The translations under genes were made by a program, and so were the position numbers. From Numida meleagris (taxonomy: Eukaryota > Chordata > Aves > Galliformes > Numididae), in assembly GCF_002078875.1 (NCBI RefSeq), contig NC_034412.1, positions 28,004,746 to 28,068,745 of the forward strand: a stretch of DNA of 64,000 bases, in the 5' to 3' direction. Each line of letters begins with the position of its first letter. Within the stretch, counting starts at the first letter, position 1. Under the pieces are notes generated by a model. That model was not told the DNA's origin. It did not search any database and saw nothing but the letters and a program-made list of their open reading frames with translations. Below are positions 30,401 through 42,400 of the stretch, in pieces.

Positions 30401-33400
30401 AAGCCTTCCACAGCCTAGACAGGCAAAGCCATTCACCTACGCAGTCTGGTAGTAATGACAGCTTTTCCAGTGCACTATTTTTATTTTTTTCTGAAACTGC
30501 TCCATCTTTACTTACAGTCTCCTTTTCTGCAGTCTGTACCAAACACTGTACTCTTTTGGTTCCAATCAGTGAAATACTTCTTTATTAAACAGCTTATTGA
30601 GTTGGCCCATAGGCTATGTCACTTTTATTAAGCTGTACAGTTATTTGAAGTCCTATTTTATTAATTTGGACATTTACACATTTTACATCAAATTCACACA
30701 TTTATACTGCTTTAATGTTTAATAGCATTTGTAGTACTTGGATGTTTCTTCTCATTTCTACTGTTTATTTAGAAGATCTCTGATTATGAAGGCTGTTACT
30801 CGAAGCAAGTGAGTGTCCTTCCTTGCTAATAGCACTCACATTTTTATTCTCTTCAGAAAAACACATTATAGTAGGAATTCTTGTTGAAAGAGTTCGTAAA
30901 TATGAATTTCAGCAGCAAAATTCTGGGAACATGCTATAACCAACACACCACAAAATTTACTAAACGTTCAAAAAAGCAAATTTACAAACCCATGTAATTT
31001 GAACAAACCACTTTTTACTACATTATGAGGAGACTTGTTTATAATTTTGAAATATACATCATGCTCTAAGTCTAAACTAAATCATGGGAACAAATACACC
31101 TTGCCAATGTCATTCCATTCTCCCTTTCTCAAATGGAGGAGAGGTCTGAGGAAATACTTGGTAAGCACAGGCTCAACAGGTACAATTTGATTAATGACCC
31201 TTTCCATGTATAGAGTTCCACAGAAATCAAGATTGCCTCAGGAAACAAGAAATAATGAAAAAGAGATGAATGTGAAAGCACATGTAAGTAGGTGGCCTAC
31301 ATTCAGCTTTAACACTTATTCAGAAATCCAAACAGGGAGAAATTGAATTTTTTAATTTTGAAACTAAGAGTTGTATTTAACTGCAGGCCAGCCACCCGCA
31401 GAACTAAGGAGCATTTGGAGAAGTCTTGAGGGGAAAAGTGTTGGTAAAAATAATTACACACAGGCTTGCTTGTTACTGCTACTGAAGTACTCATTCTAGA
31501 AGACTCCAAGAGAAAAATGAAGATTTCCCTCTAGTGAATTCCATTTTGCAGTAGCTGGGGTATGGCAAATCCAGGTCAGACCTCTGAAAATCACGTGGAA
31601 AAGGACAGGAACAAGTGAAAGACAAACAAAAAGGTGCAGATATGATGCTCAAATAGTGGGGTCAAACCCACTCAATCTGTGATATGACGAACAGGGAAAT
31701 GAAACATGCACAGACCATCTGTATAAAAAAGCAAAGCAGCAGGTACAGGAGTCATACAGTCCAACGTGACATCGGTCTTTGGGCATTTTGCTTCTGCAGT
31801 TGAACTTCCACAGCATTGTTTAAGCACTCATCAATCCACTTTGCAAATCTTTAAGGGCCAGTCAAGTTAAGAAGTGCAGGACAGACAGTCTGTTAGTTAA
31901 TCTTGTGTCTGTGCTGAAGCCATTTCACATTTGAAAGGCTGAGCGCCCCTTGGGCCATCAGAAGAGACATTCTGGCATGTATAAAATGACAACCTGTTTA
32001 TCTGTGACAACACAACACCATGACACTGTGTCCTCAGTAAGGGACAGAATATTCACACACACACATTGAACATACTGACATTTAAATGCAAGTCCCACAA
32101 CAGAACAAAAAGAAGCACATTTGTGTTGTTAGCATATATACAAAATCTTATTCCAGAAAGTTACTTTTCCACCAAGTGAAAAACACACTAGAGGAGCAGC
32201 ATAGAATGAGGGTGCCAATTCACATTTGCTTTTGCACAGTGCAGTAGCTCTGCTACAGAAGGCACCATATAGTCCTTAAAGTTACAATAAGTTATAAAAA
32301 TATCCTGAAATAGAAACAACACTGTGAATCAACTATGAAGTGGCGTGGTATCAGAAGTGTGAAAATTACACATTTTCTTTACTACTGACACTAACTGCTG
32401 CCACATTTAAAAAGAAAGAAGAAAAAAAGGAGAACCAGCCTTGCAATATGAATACGGTATGGAATCTTCTCAGCATACTAGAATGTGTATTTTTCATATT
32501 CAAAAACTGGCAAAATAATCAAAATGTATAGACAAGAATGTCAGGCATACCCTTTAAACACTATGGGAGTTTACTAATTAGTCTTCTATATTACAGTTAC
32601 CACAGTAATGTCAGAGGATGCTGGTTATATAAATCTAATTAAATGTTAAGACAACACTATACAGACACACTTTACTGACAACCACTAATCAGCCTAGGCA
32701 ATTTATCAGATCAGCAGAAAGCTATCAGAGACTTACAGTATAAAACATATGGCAGTAGAACTAAATACACTCACCAAAAGAGGAAATATTTCACGCTCAC
32801 TGGTTTTTGTTCCTCCCTTTAGAAACAGATTGTACACAGGAGTAGGAATTATGTGTCCCCAAATTTAAATCCTTTTCTCTCAAGGTGAGAACTACCAGTA
32901 AACAACCCGTAGCATTCTCAGCATGGCATCAATTAAAATTCCCTGCTAATAGTTTAGACTCATCATTCAGACTTTGCTTGTACAGAATAATTCACCTCTC
33001 CTTCATTCATCAAGCAGCAGATAAATATGTGAAATAGTCTTCTGAAAATGAAGCAGCTGCTCAATCTTCTAATTTGTGTCAAGAAGCCGAAACCAAATCA
33101 AGATTGCTTGGTAGGTAACAGGTGAGATAGGAAGATTCTTATTCCCAGTAACAGTGCCCCAAGGAGTTTTTTTTTTACTGTTTCTATATATTTCTGTTTT
33201 GTGACTGTACGGTTAAGAACAATTGTCCTTGGAGGGAAATCTAATAGGATCTTCTCAAAAATTTTAAGCTACTTACAGAAACACCCCACAGTTATCTCCA
33301 GACACCTCTCTAGCATATTTTGAACTTATCATATATTCAGAATTGATGAACTGCGCATTGCTAAGGGAATCATTATGCTAAAAGCATTTTATAGTAAGTC

Positions 33401-36400
33401 ATAACAGACCTATTGTTGTTACAAATCTAAATTTCAGACATATGCTTATTGCAACTCTGAAGATCCAGTGTATCTAAATATTTAAACTATGAAGTCTAGA
33501 GTTATTGAGACAAGCACCTTCAGAATGAGCTAAATCCAAACTAAGACAAGTAATGGTGAGGTAATAGGGATGAATGGATAGAATTCTAGCAGGGCAAATC
33601 CTGTTTTTCTAACTCCTCACAGTTCTTGGAGGAAAGTCAACAGGAAAATGGACACAGAAGAGATATTACTATTTGCCTGGCCTCTCTAAAAAAAACACGT
33701 TAGACTAGGCATGTCCAACCCATGGGCCACATGCTGCCTAGCACGTATGGCAATGCAGCCCACCTCCTGCCCCACACTGTGAAGGTGACAGCTCTTCACC
33801 TTGGAGCAGCTCCGGGCATGCACCCATCACTCAGCAACAACCAAACTGTCAGCATCAACTGAAACCAGGGCACAGGGAAGGCAGCACTGCACAGTGCTGA
33901 CTCGAGTAATGGCAAGTAACCGTATGCATTTGATATGATGGCTAAACACAGTCCTCTGAACAGTGAAAAATATGCAGCCATGCTTTCTGTTTTGACAAAG
34001 GAGTTTGAGAATAGGTTTAAAAACGGCAAGAAAATCATCAATTTATATTAGTGACACTATTTCCAGTTGATATAAATACATGAACCTACAAATTTTTAAA
34101 AAGAATGTATAGAGTTGCAATCAGATATTCAACTCAAAAATCTGATCATGTCTCTTTACCAGACTTTCATAATCCTTCTTCTAACCAGAGAGAAAAACCC
34201 CTCACTTAACAGCCATGCCTTATTCAAGTCATCACTTTTTGGCAGTATGTACATTTTTGAAAAACTGTTTTCAAGGATTAAGTACATAAAAAGTAAAATT
34301 TCATCAAAAATCTCTGATGAAGACCTTCAGAGCTCACTGAGAATTGCAGTCACTGCTATTGCACCAGAGTGATGCGTTAGTTTCACAAAAAAAAGGTTAA
34401 ATATCCCACTAGTTTTATGGTGTCCTTTCTCTCTTTTTTTTTTCAATCAGTTAAGAAAAATTATTAAAAATTAAAATGTTTTTTAACTTAAATATTTACA
34501 ATATTGTATATTTTACAAGGGCTGCTCTGAAAGTAACGTATCCTATCTTGTTTTGCTGGCCCATGATGTCATAGGCAGATGGTGGTGGTATGGCAGTAGT
34601 GGTCAAACCTTACCGCCAATATTCTATTACATTTTACTGCTGTAAGACAAATGGCAGCAGAGTGGTGTCTGACATGGAAAGGTGTGTAACTGAATTCCTC
34701 CATGCAGAAAAAATGGTACCCATTGACATTCACTGACATTTGCTGGTCTCTGATGGAGACCAAACAGTGGATGTGAGGACAGTGAGGTGGTGAGTGGTGC
34801 ATTTCAGCAATGGCGACAGCAATGTAAGAGACAAGCAATGTTCAGGATGGCCATGCAGATTTTGATGAGTACAGCATGCAGGCTCTTGTTCACCCCTAGT
34901 GAAAATGCACAGCTAACGGTGGTGAATACGTTGAAAAACGGTGTTTTGTAGTTGAGAATTTGCTCTATCGAGTAGTGTTATTGTGCTCTTTGTATCTGGT
35001 GTTGTTTCCATGGAAATAAATAGGAGGCATTTCTTTCAGAGCAACTTATGTATATGTGGCCCAAGACAATTCCTTTCCACTCACTGTGGCCCTAGCAAGC
35101 TGAAAGGTTGGAGACACATTCTTTAGATCATCATTTTCTGAAAAATGTATTTAAGTAACTATAAACAACCAATACACAAAGCTTTGTGTTGCAAAGAAAT
35201 CAGTCACAGGTGAGCAACAGCACACAGGAAAAAAGGAACTATTTCTTTTGTGGAAAGAGAATAGCTCCAAGGTTTCACACTGTGATCTTTCAATTCCATA
35301 AATTACTAAGTATTGCTTGAAGGCAGTCACTGAAGTTGACAAATCATACAACAAACTGAAAAAAAAAAACACTAAAAAACCCACAAAACTAAACAAAATC
35401 AGCCTATTTCCTCACAGCTTTGACGGTAGCATCAATAAATACACAAAAAGATCTCCATCATCCACGTGTCACTAACCATAGAGGTGGTGAATCAGCTGCA
35501 TGTCAGATACAGTCACAGAGCCGTCTTCACAGCAGCCTGACTCTCAGCACCTCCTTTTGTTGAGGTATGGGATGCCTACAGCTGCATGGGCTACAGGGCT
35601 AGAAGAAGATCAGGAGTAAAACGGATTGTAAGGAAGTCCACATCAAAGTGACTTTCAAAAACCCAGGACCCACAGTCTGCAAAGGTCTGCTATCAAAGCC
35701 ACAGCAGGAACAAACGAAGCCAGATGAGGCCACATCACACCTGAGCAAAATCAATTCCCTACCTGAAACGCTAGCAAATTTTGTGAAAAAACATTCAAGC
35801 ATTACTGTATGGATCAGTTTGAGTGAACATGAAAATTCTCCGTATACCAGCTCCCTTTATGCCCTATAGACATATTATCTCAGAATTAAGGTGTTTTCTT
35901 CCCCACTTTGATTCCTGTGAAATACAGGTTTCTACCTCTTCTCACTACTGTGCCCCTTGCAAGGGAAGATGCTTCTAATAGGTACATGTGCAGGATTTGT
36001 GCAATAAGCAACCCTCACTGCGACTGCATACAGCCTGAATTAGGAAGGAAAAATTCTTCCCTCAACTATTCTCTCACTCTGGCTCTTCTACTAGAAAAAG
36101 ATATAAATATTTACCTTTTAACAAGATTTTCATTATTATTAGAGCATTCATTTAAAACTTGTGACATCTATGAATGTTATTTGTGAAGTCTTTCACACAT
36201 ACACAGTGTCATTTTGTTTTTCTCCTCTGCAACACACATTATTCCATACTGTAATAGAGGAGAAAAAAACCTGCCTCACAGTAACATTCCAACCTTTCTA
36301 TTCCTACCACATTCCAGAGGTAAAAGCAGTCCTGTACATAATTCACAGAGCCTGGAAGGGGCTGCCAGACTTGCAGCAGCAGATCATTACTTCACACAGG

Positions 36401-39400
36401 GTTCATGCTGCCACATCCCCACAGCACAGCGTCTTCACCACAGCTCTATCCATCCTGGATTGCAGCACTGCCACATCCTACCTGAACTGTCAGGAATTCT
36501 CCAGCAGCCAACAGAAATAAAAACTCTGGTGGGTTTCAAAGCCCACTAGTCCTTGGCTATGGACTGAAATCCTTCAACGCAAACCCATGAAACCATGCGT
36601 GCTGCTCAGCTATCTAGTTCCAGTTGATATCTGGAGTTTTAATTGGCTTTGTTCCCTCTGAACAGTTTGGCACAGCATGAAGAACATATGGGTTTAGGCA
36701 TTTAAAAAGGATTTCTAAGAGTTTGAAAAAACCAAAAATCTCAAATTTCAAGATTAAGTTTCACCTAATTAAGCAAATCCATATTATTTGGTTTCAGAAT
36801 TGACTCAGTGAAATCTGTCATTCCCAGAATTTCAAGGATCATGTACCTGTGAGCAGGGCATTTTAGTGCTAAGCCCACGGGAACACAGCTGGTGATATTT
36901 TACAACAACTTCTGAAGGCTATGGAAAGTGTAAACTTCATCACCTCTACCACATCCTGCAATTTATGTCTCACACAGAAGACAAATATCTGCTCCAGAAA
37001 TAAAATAAATTTAAAAAATCAATAGTTTATCAAGAAATTTCTCAGCTTAGTAGAAAAAAATAAAGTCAGTAACCAAGCCGATTAGTCTCTAGTATCAATA
37101 ACGTTTAAAGAAATTCTTAAAATGAAGAATCTTTTCCAGCAAGTTTAGAGTTCTTTATTGGGAAAAAAATGGGGGGTGGAGGGTGGGGAGAGGAGGGGGA
37201 AAACCATCGGTGATTTCTGAAGGAGTTCCCAACATTATAATTGTTGTTGTTTTTTAAGTAATCAAACAGTATCATATACCATAGTCTTGTGAGGATCAGA
37301 TCATTTCTCTCAAATGGACTATGTGCCCATATAAATGTATCTTCCCTTGCTGTTATACTTGAATTCAGCTCATGTTTTAAAAAAAAAAAAGCGAAATGTT
37401 TTCTAGGGTGGAACAGTTATGCTCATCTTTGTGTGAATGAGCACTTCTTGTAACATAATTTAGAAATGAATAGGACATCTCGATGGCTTCTCACATGACA
37501 CGCCTTCCTTACCTCATTTTTGTGCTAGAGATTTATTTGATCGAATAATGAAAATGGAAAACTGATTTTTATAGAAAAATTTACTTTTCCTGCATGTGAT
37601 GTAATTAGTAAATCACTAGCTCATTGCCTCATTTGAATGGCATTTGAAGAGTTCAGGATTTCTAACAAAGTCAAAATTGTGTAACTCAGGTTAAAGAATT
37701 CAAAGAAACTTTTATGAAAATGGGACAAAGCTAACATTGCATGAACACGTTTCTCAAAAAAGACTTCCATATTCTCTCTGCTATAGCCATAGTACTTAGC
37801 CAAGCCTAAAGAACGATAAATCTCTCTTTATTAAAGAATGGGAATCAAATACATGGTAGATGGCACAGCATTCTACGTTTTAGAAGAATCAGCCTCAGGT
37901 GTTATAATCAGAAATCAACAACTTACCCACCTACACTAATTTAAACACATTAACGTGTATCACCTCTTGTGTGATTAGAACAGTATTATGACAAGACTAT
38001 TAGCTACAGCTATAATTTAGGAAATATTTAATTGTAAATGTCTTGTTTTTTAAGCCAGTCTTGATTATTTGAAACATTTACCTTTTCAGCTGATACATGT
38101 CTGCAGATCACTCTCATGAAATCCATTAGGTTTTAAAAACATGAAAGAATGAAGTACAGTTTTGGGTGGCACATTTTTTGACAAATTCAAAGCCAACAGA
38201 AGGAGAGTGCGATTCAGCAGGAAAGCAGTTCTTCAGAGAAGAGAAACTTAGATTTGAAATGAAGAACAAGTTGAAATCTGGCCTGGCAAACAAATAATTT
38301 GCCAAGAGGCCCAGCTTTAAAGGAATCAGGAACAGTATACACGATCAGATCTCCCTCCTTACTGCATATGCTGTGTTCTTCTACTCATGACTATGCCCAC
38401 ATATGCTCCAGGAGGAAAGAAACACGAAGTACTGAGGTGGACACAAGACAATGACAAAGAGTAATGAGATATAAATACAACACTTCTGTCAATATACAGT
38501 GTGGGAAGAGTTTGAAGCAGGAACAACAATCAGAGCTTATGGGAAACCTGTTCCTTCAGCTAGTTTTAACAACAGTATAACCACTTCTGTAAGGAAAATC
38601 CTTTTAAAACAAGAGTACTTCAACAGATTGGTAAAAATTATAGCAAGGTCTGTGTGAAGATGTGTTAACTAACATTTTATAAGGCGTGGAAAGGAAGGGA
38701 GATACAAAAAATGACTAATCCAAAAATGAAAAGGCATGTCATTTTTCAGGTAGTGATCTCCATGTGGACACCTTCCATGGTGTGCCTATCACCCTCCATA
38801 AAGGACTTATCTAATACTTTCACAGCAGTAGATGAGCACTGCTGAAAATAGGATATGTAACGCACCCTGCAACTTGCAATCTGGTTTTGAATTTGGTGCA
38901 CTGACAGCAGCAAGCCAATTCTACAGTGAAAGTGATATTTTAAAATACTTTTACTTTCTCCTGCCATATTCGTTACTGGAACCATTTAGATGGCAGTGAA
39001 GCTGCCCAGTTAAGTGTACTACTTAACTATTTAATTCATGACAAAATTTAGTTGTACTGCAATTTGTTTCTGACTAGCAGCAGTAAAAATGGTGGTGTGA
39101 TCTCAGAACTTCTTTCTCAGTGTTTGCTGTGCAATGTTGAATACAACAAATTTACCAAGTGTAAATGCTGTCAAATCTGCCTAAGCTTTGAAAATCAGCT
39201 CCTGTCTTCTCATGTATCATCCAAAAAAAATCCACAAGCTAGACAATATTCTCCCTTCGTAGCTTTGCAATTCTACTATTTTTCATACAGATGAAAGTGC
39301 CTGGATTTTTGTGAAGCAATACTAATTTCACACAAAGAATAGAATCAAGACTTGCTTTTTATCATCTTCTGTTTTAACAGTGCAATTAAAAGTAATGAAC

Positions 39401-42400
39401 AGGAATAAAAAATAAGGAACTTCTCCAAGTGAAAAACCTAGTGTCACTCCACATGAATTTACAGTCTAGGAAAATATAAAACTTGGGGACAAAATAAGAG
39501 ACTTATGAAATAACAATAAATTACTGTGTAAAACATGCACTGGAGGTCACAGGTAGGGGAGAGGGCACATACAGACTGGAGAACACTAAGGAAGACATAT
39601 CAATGCAGCCATCCCTGTGCAAGTAGAAAGAACAACACATACAAGTAAGCTCTGAGTTTAAACTCATCCCTTGGCATATGCCAGCGTTAAACTAGTCAGA
39701 GCTCAATCTCATAGCAAAAGGTAAGCAATTGACTGAGAGGGCATAACATGTACATGAAACTGTTTTTAACTATTCCGAATGACATTTTCAGATATTTCTG
39801 TATGGTAGTTCGTAAACTCTATATTTAAGATGTGAGAATTCCATGTTGTTTTCACAGCCATGAATACTGACAAAAGAAATGAAATTATTATTACCATGAT
39901 CACTATATAGTTTATTCACTCAAACACAAAACAAAACTTATGGCTACAAATAAACTATTCAAAAACACAAGTTCGTTATTCAAAAAGTTTTTGGTAAGAC
40001 CTCACACAGTACTTTCACTTAGCACCTCCCTCTTCTTTAAAAATATAGTCCACCAGAAATAATTCATCTTATTACTCAAATACATCAAAAATAGATTGCC
40101 TCATATCTTTGATATCTTATTCTTACCCTTCAAAAAAACCCAATTCCTCATGTTTTACATTTTTTCTTACCTAAATGTGGTCAGAGAATATCCTTCTCCC
40201 CTAAGGAAGAGGGGAACTACTAACCAAAAGAGAACTTTTCTTTTTGAAATTTATGTTGTAAAAACAAAGTAAATGAAAGAAATCAAAGGAAGAAGATTTC
40301 AAACAAATTCCTTGTAGTGGTATCCCAAAAAGTTTATTTAATATATATTCTGATGCACACTGAAGAATTCTATTCTGAAGCAATAAATGCAGTACCTCCA
40401 AACACAGCAAACATCGAACCACTGCAATATCTGAATCCTTCCTTTGGGAAAAAAAAAAAACAAAAAAAACAAAAAAACCCAGACAGTAGTTTTCTTAAAA
40501 GTCATAAACTAGAATTAAATACAAGTGTTTTGCCAAACACGTAGTTACACTGAATTTAAGCTAAAATCAGACAAAATGAAGGAGTAACACACTTATTCTT
40601 TTAAGACTCTCTGCATCTATGGACAATCCTTACTAGCGAAGTTAGAGGCATAATTAATTCTCCTATATTTTTGCTCCAAATCTCACTTTTCTTCCCTACA
40701 GAAAAATCCATGAAATCATGATCCTTCTCCTACTTCACATTTCCACCACCAGATTGACCACGCATTAATCAGCTGAGCAAACCTCTTTCCAAGAAACTGT
40801 AAAAACCCAGTTAGTCACAGCACCTATTTCCTTCATTTAGAATAACCAAATACATGAGGCTAAGCCAGTGGGAAAATTACAACTGTTCGTAATAGGCTAC
40901 ATCAAAAAGAGGGCAAGGAAATAAACTATTTCCAGGAAATGTGTTATCTCTTCTGAGACTTTCATAAAGAAGAGACAACACCAGGAATCCGCATATCTCA
41001 TATGGTAGTCTTACTGTGAGACGGTATTAAAATGTGTATTATGTAAGTACACTAGTGGGGATAAGAGGGTTGCTTAACCTCCCAAGATAATTATATCGAA
41101 TCTAGTTTCTTGGAAATGTGCTACCACAGGCCAATTAAAACAGGTTCTTACTGTTTTTCCTGCTTATAAAATCCCCTCAGTATGCTCCTTCAATATAAAA
41201 CCTACATTCCAAACTACTTTTTCAACAAATAAAAATATGTATTTTAGAGAAACCTTAATTTTAAGAACGTAGTGTCCTGATAAACATTACTCTTTCTTTA
41301 AATAATGAACTCTATTCCTGCTCTCTAGTTGCAAAATTGAAGAACAACATAAAGCTCATAGAACATCTCTATTGAATGCACTTCACTGCTTTCTAAAAAG
41401 GAAAACAGAAATAAGATCTGCCCCTTTAACTACACAATATGAAACATCTCTAATTCTCTATGGCTATGCCTCAAACTCAAGATTTTAGAAAAGATTCAGT
41501 ACCTAAGTCTGCATCAGATCAGTTTGGGCACGAAAATATTTTGGTCTATCAGAGTCTGACTACCATCAGTTCCTGAAAATGAGGTACAGTAACTTAGCAA
41601 TACTAAATTAAACGAGACCTTTGTAATCTTTACTACTGAAGGCCCAGTTGTTTTTTTGTTTTGCTATTCTATTATCTTAGTTCATGTACAGATTACAGGG
41701 TCACATCACATTCTGAATTTAAGGCAGTAAAGTAACCGTGCTGGCTGCAGTCCAGAAACCAGCTGACACAAACTTTCAAAGTCTAGGCTTTGGTGATCCT
41801 GGTCAGGTTGCAGAAGCAGAACTCTGCATTAGCTGTACATGCATTTTTCTGCTCTCTTACTTCATACCACATTGACTGCACAGTCACACAACCATAAAGA
41901 GCCCGGGCTCCATTTGCCTCATTTGGAGCAAAAAATTGAGCTGCTATGTAACAAGCAACAATGACACAGGGAATATAGTCCTACAGCCGGTGGAATGTGG
42001 GCAAACATACTTAACAAGCAGCGAAGCTTAAGGAACAATTAAAAAGTTGTTAATAAAAAGCTGTTACATTTGCTGTTAATAATAATAATACAGTAATTGT
42101 AGTGTATTAATAATAATTAGAAACTGGGATATCACTGAGAAAATAAAGTATCGTGGATTACAAATAGCAATTCAAATTGAAAATTAACTAGAAAAAATAC
42201 AAGAAGTCAAATAATGTTTGTTTCCTTTTTCTACTTATTGCTTAGTCTGATGCTCTAGGAGCTACTGAAAACAACCTCATTTCAGTTAGCATTTTCAGTA
42301 ACACTATGCTATTCATCCATAGGGGAATGAAAAAGTTAATGCCAGTGATTCCCAGGGATGTTGACTGAAAAATTTACTGCTTTCTGTGTATGGAGAAAGA

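Larger units (their letters stand above)
33706..35120 (+). mobile_element. hAT (Charlie-type) DNA transposon, internally deleted, interrupted by a mariner element
   Basis: Left end TAGGCATGTCCAACC and right end (reverse complement AATGTGTCTCCAACC) form the typical Charlie-type inverted repeat, followed inside by the usual ...GGGCCACA... sequence at both ends. Between them lie 5' terminal sequence, then the C-terminal part of a hAT transposase, so the middle is missing. A mariner copy occupies 34516-35050; without it the element is about 880 bp. It resembles the Charlie family reported from chicken, but the family name cannot be confirmed by eye. Confidence 0.75.

Noticed and set aside
35648..35869. 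73-codon polar plus-strand frame
   Set aside because: Overlaps the minus-strand exon 35741-35804, which has both splice sites and phase agreement.
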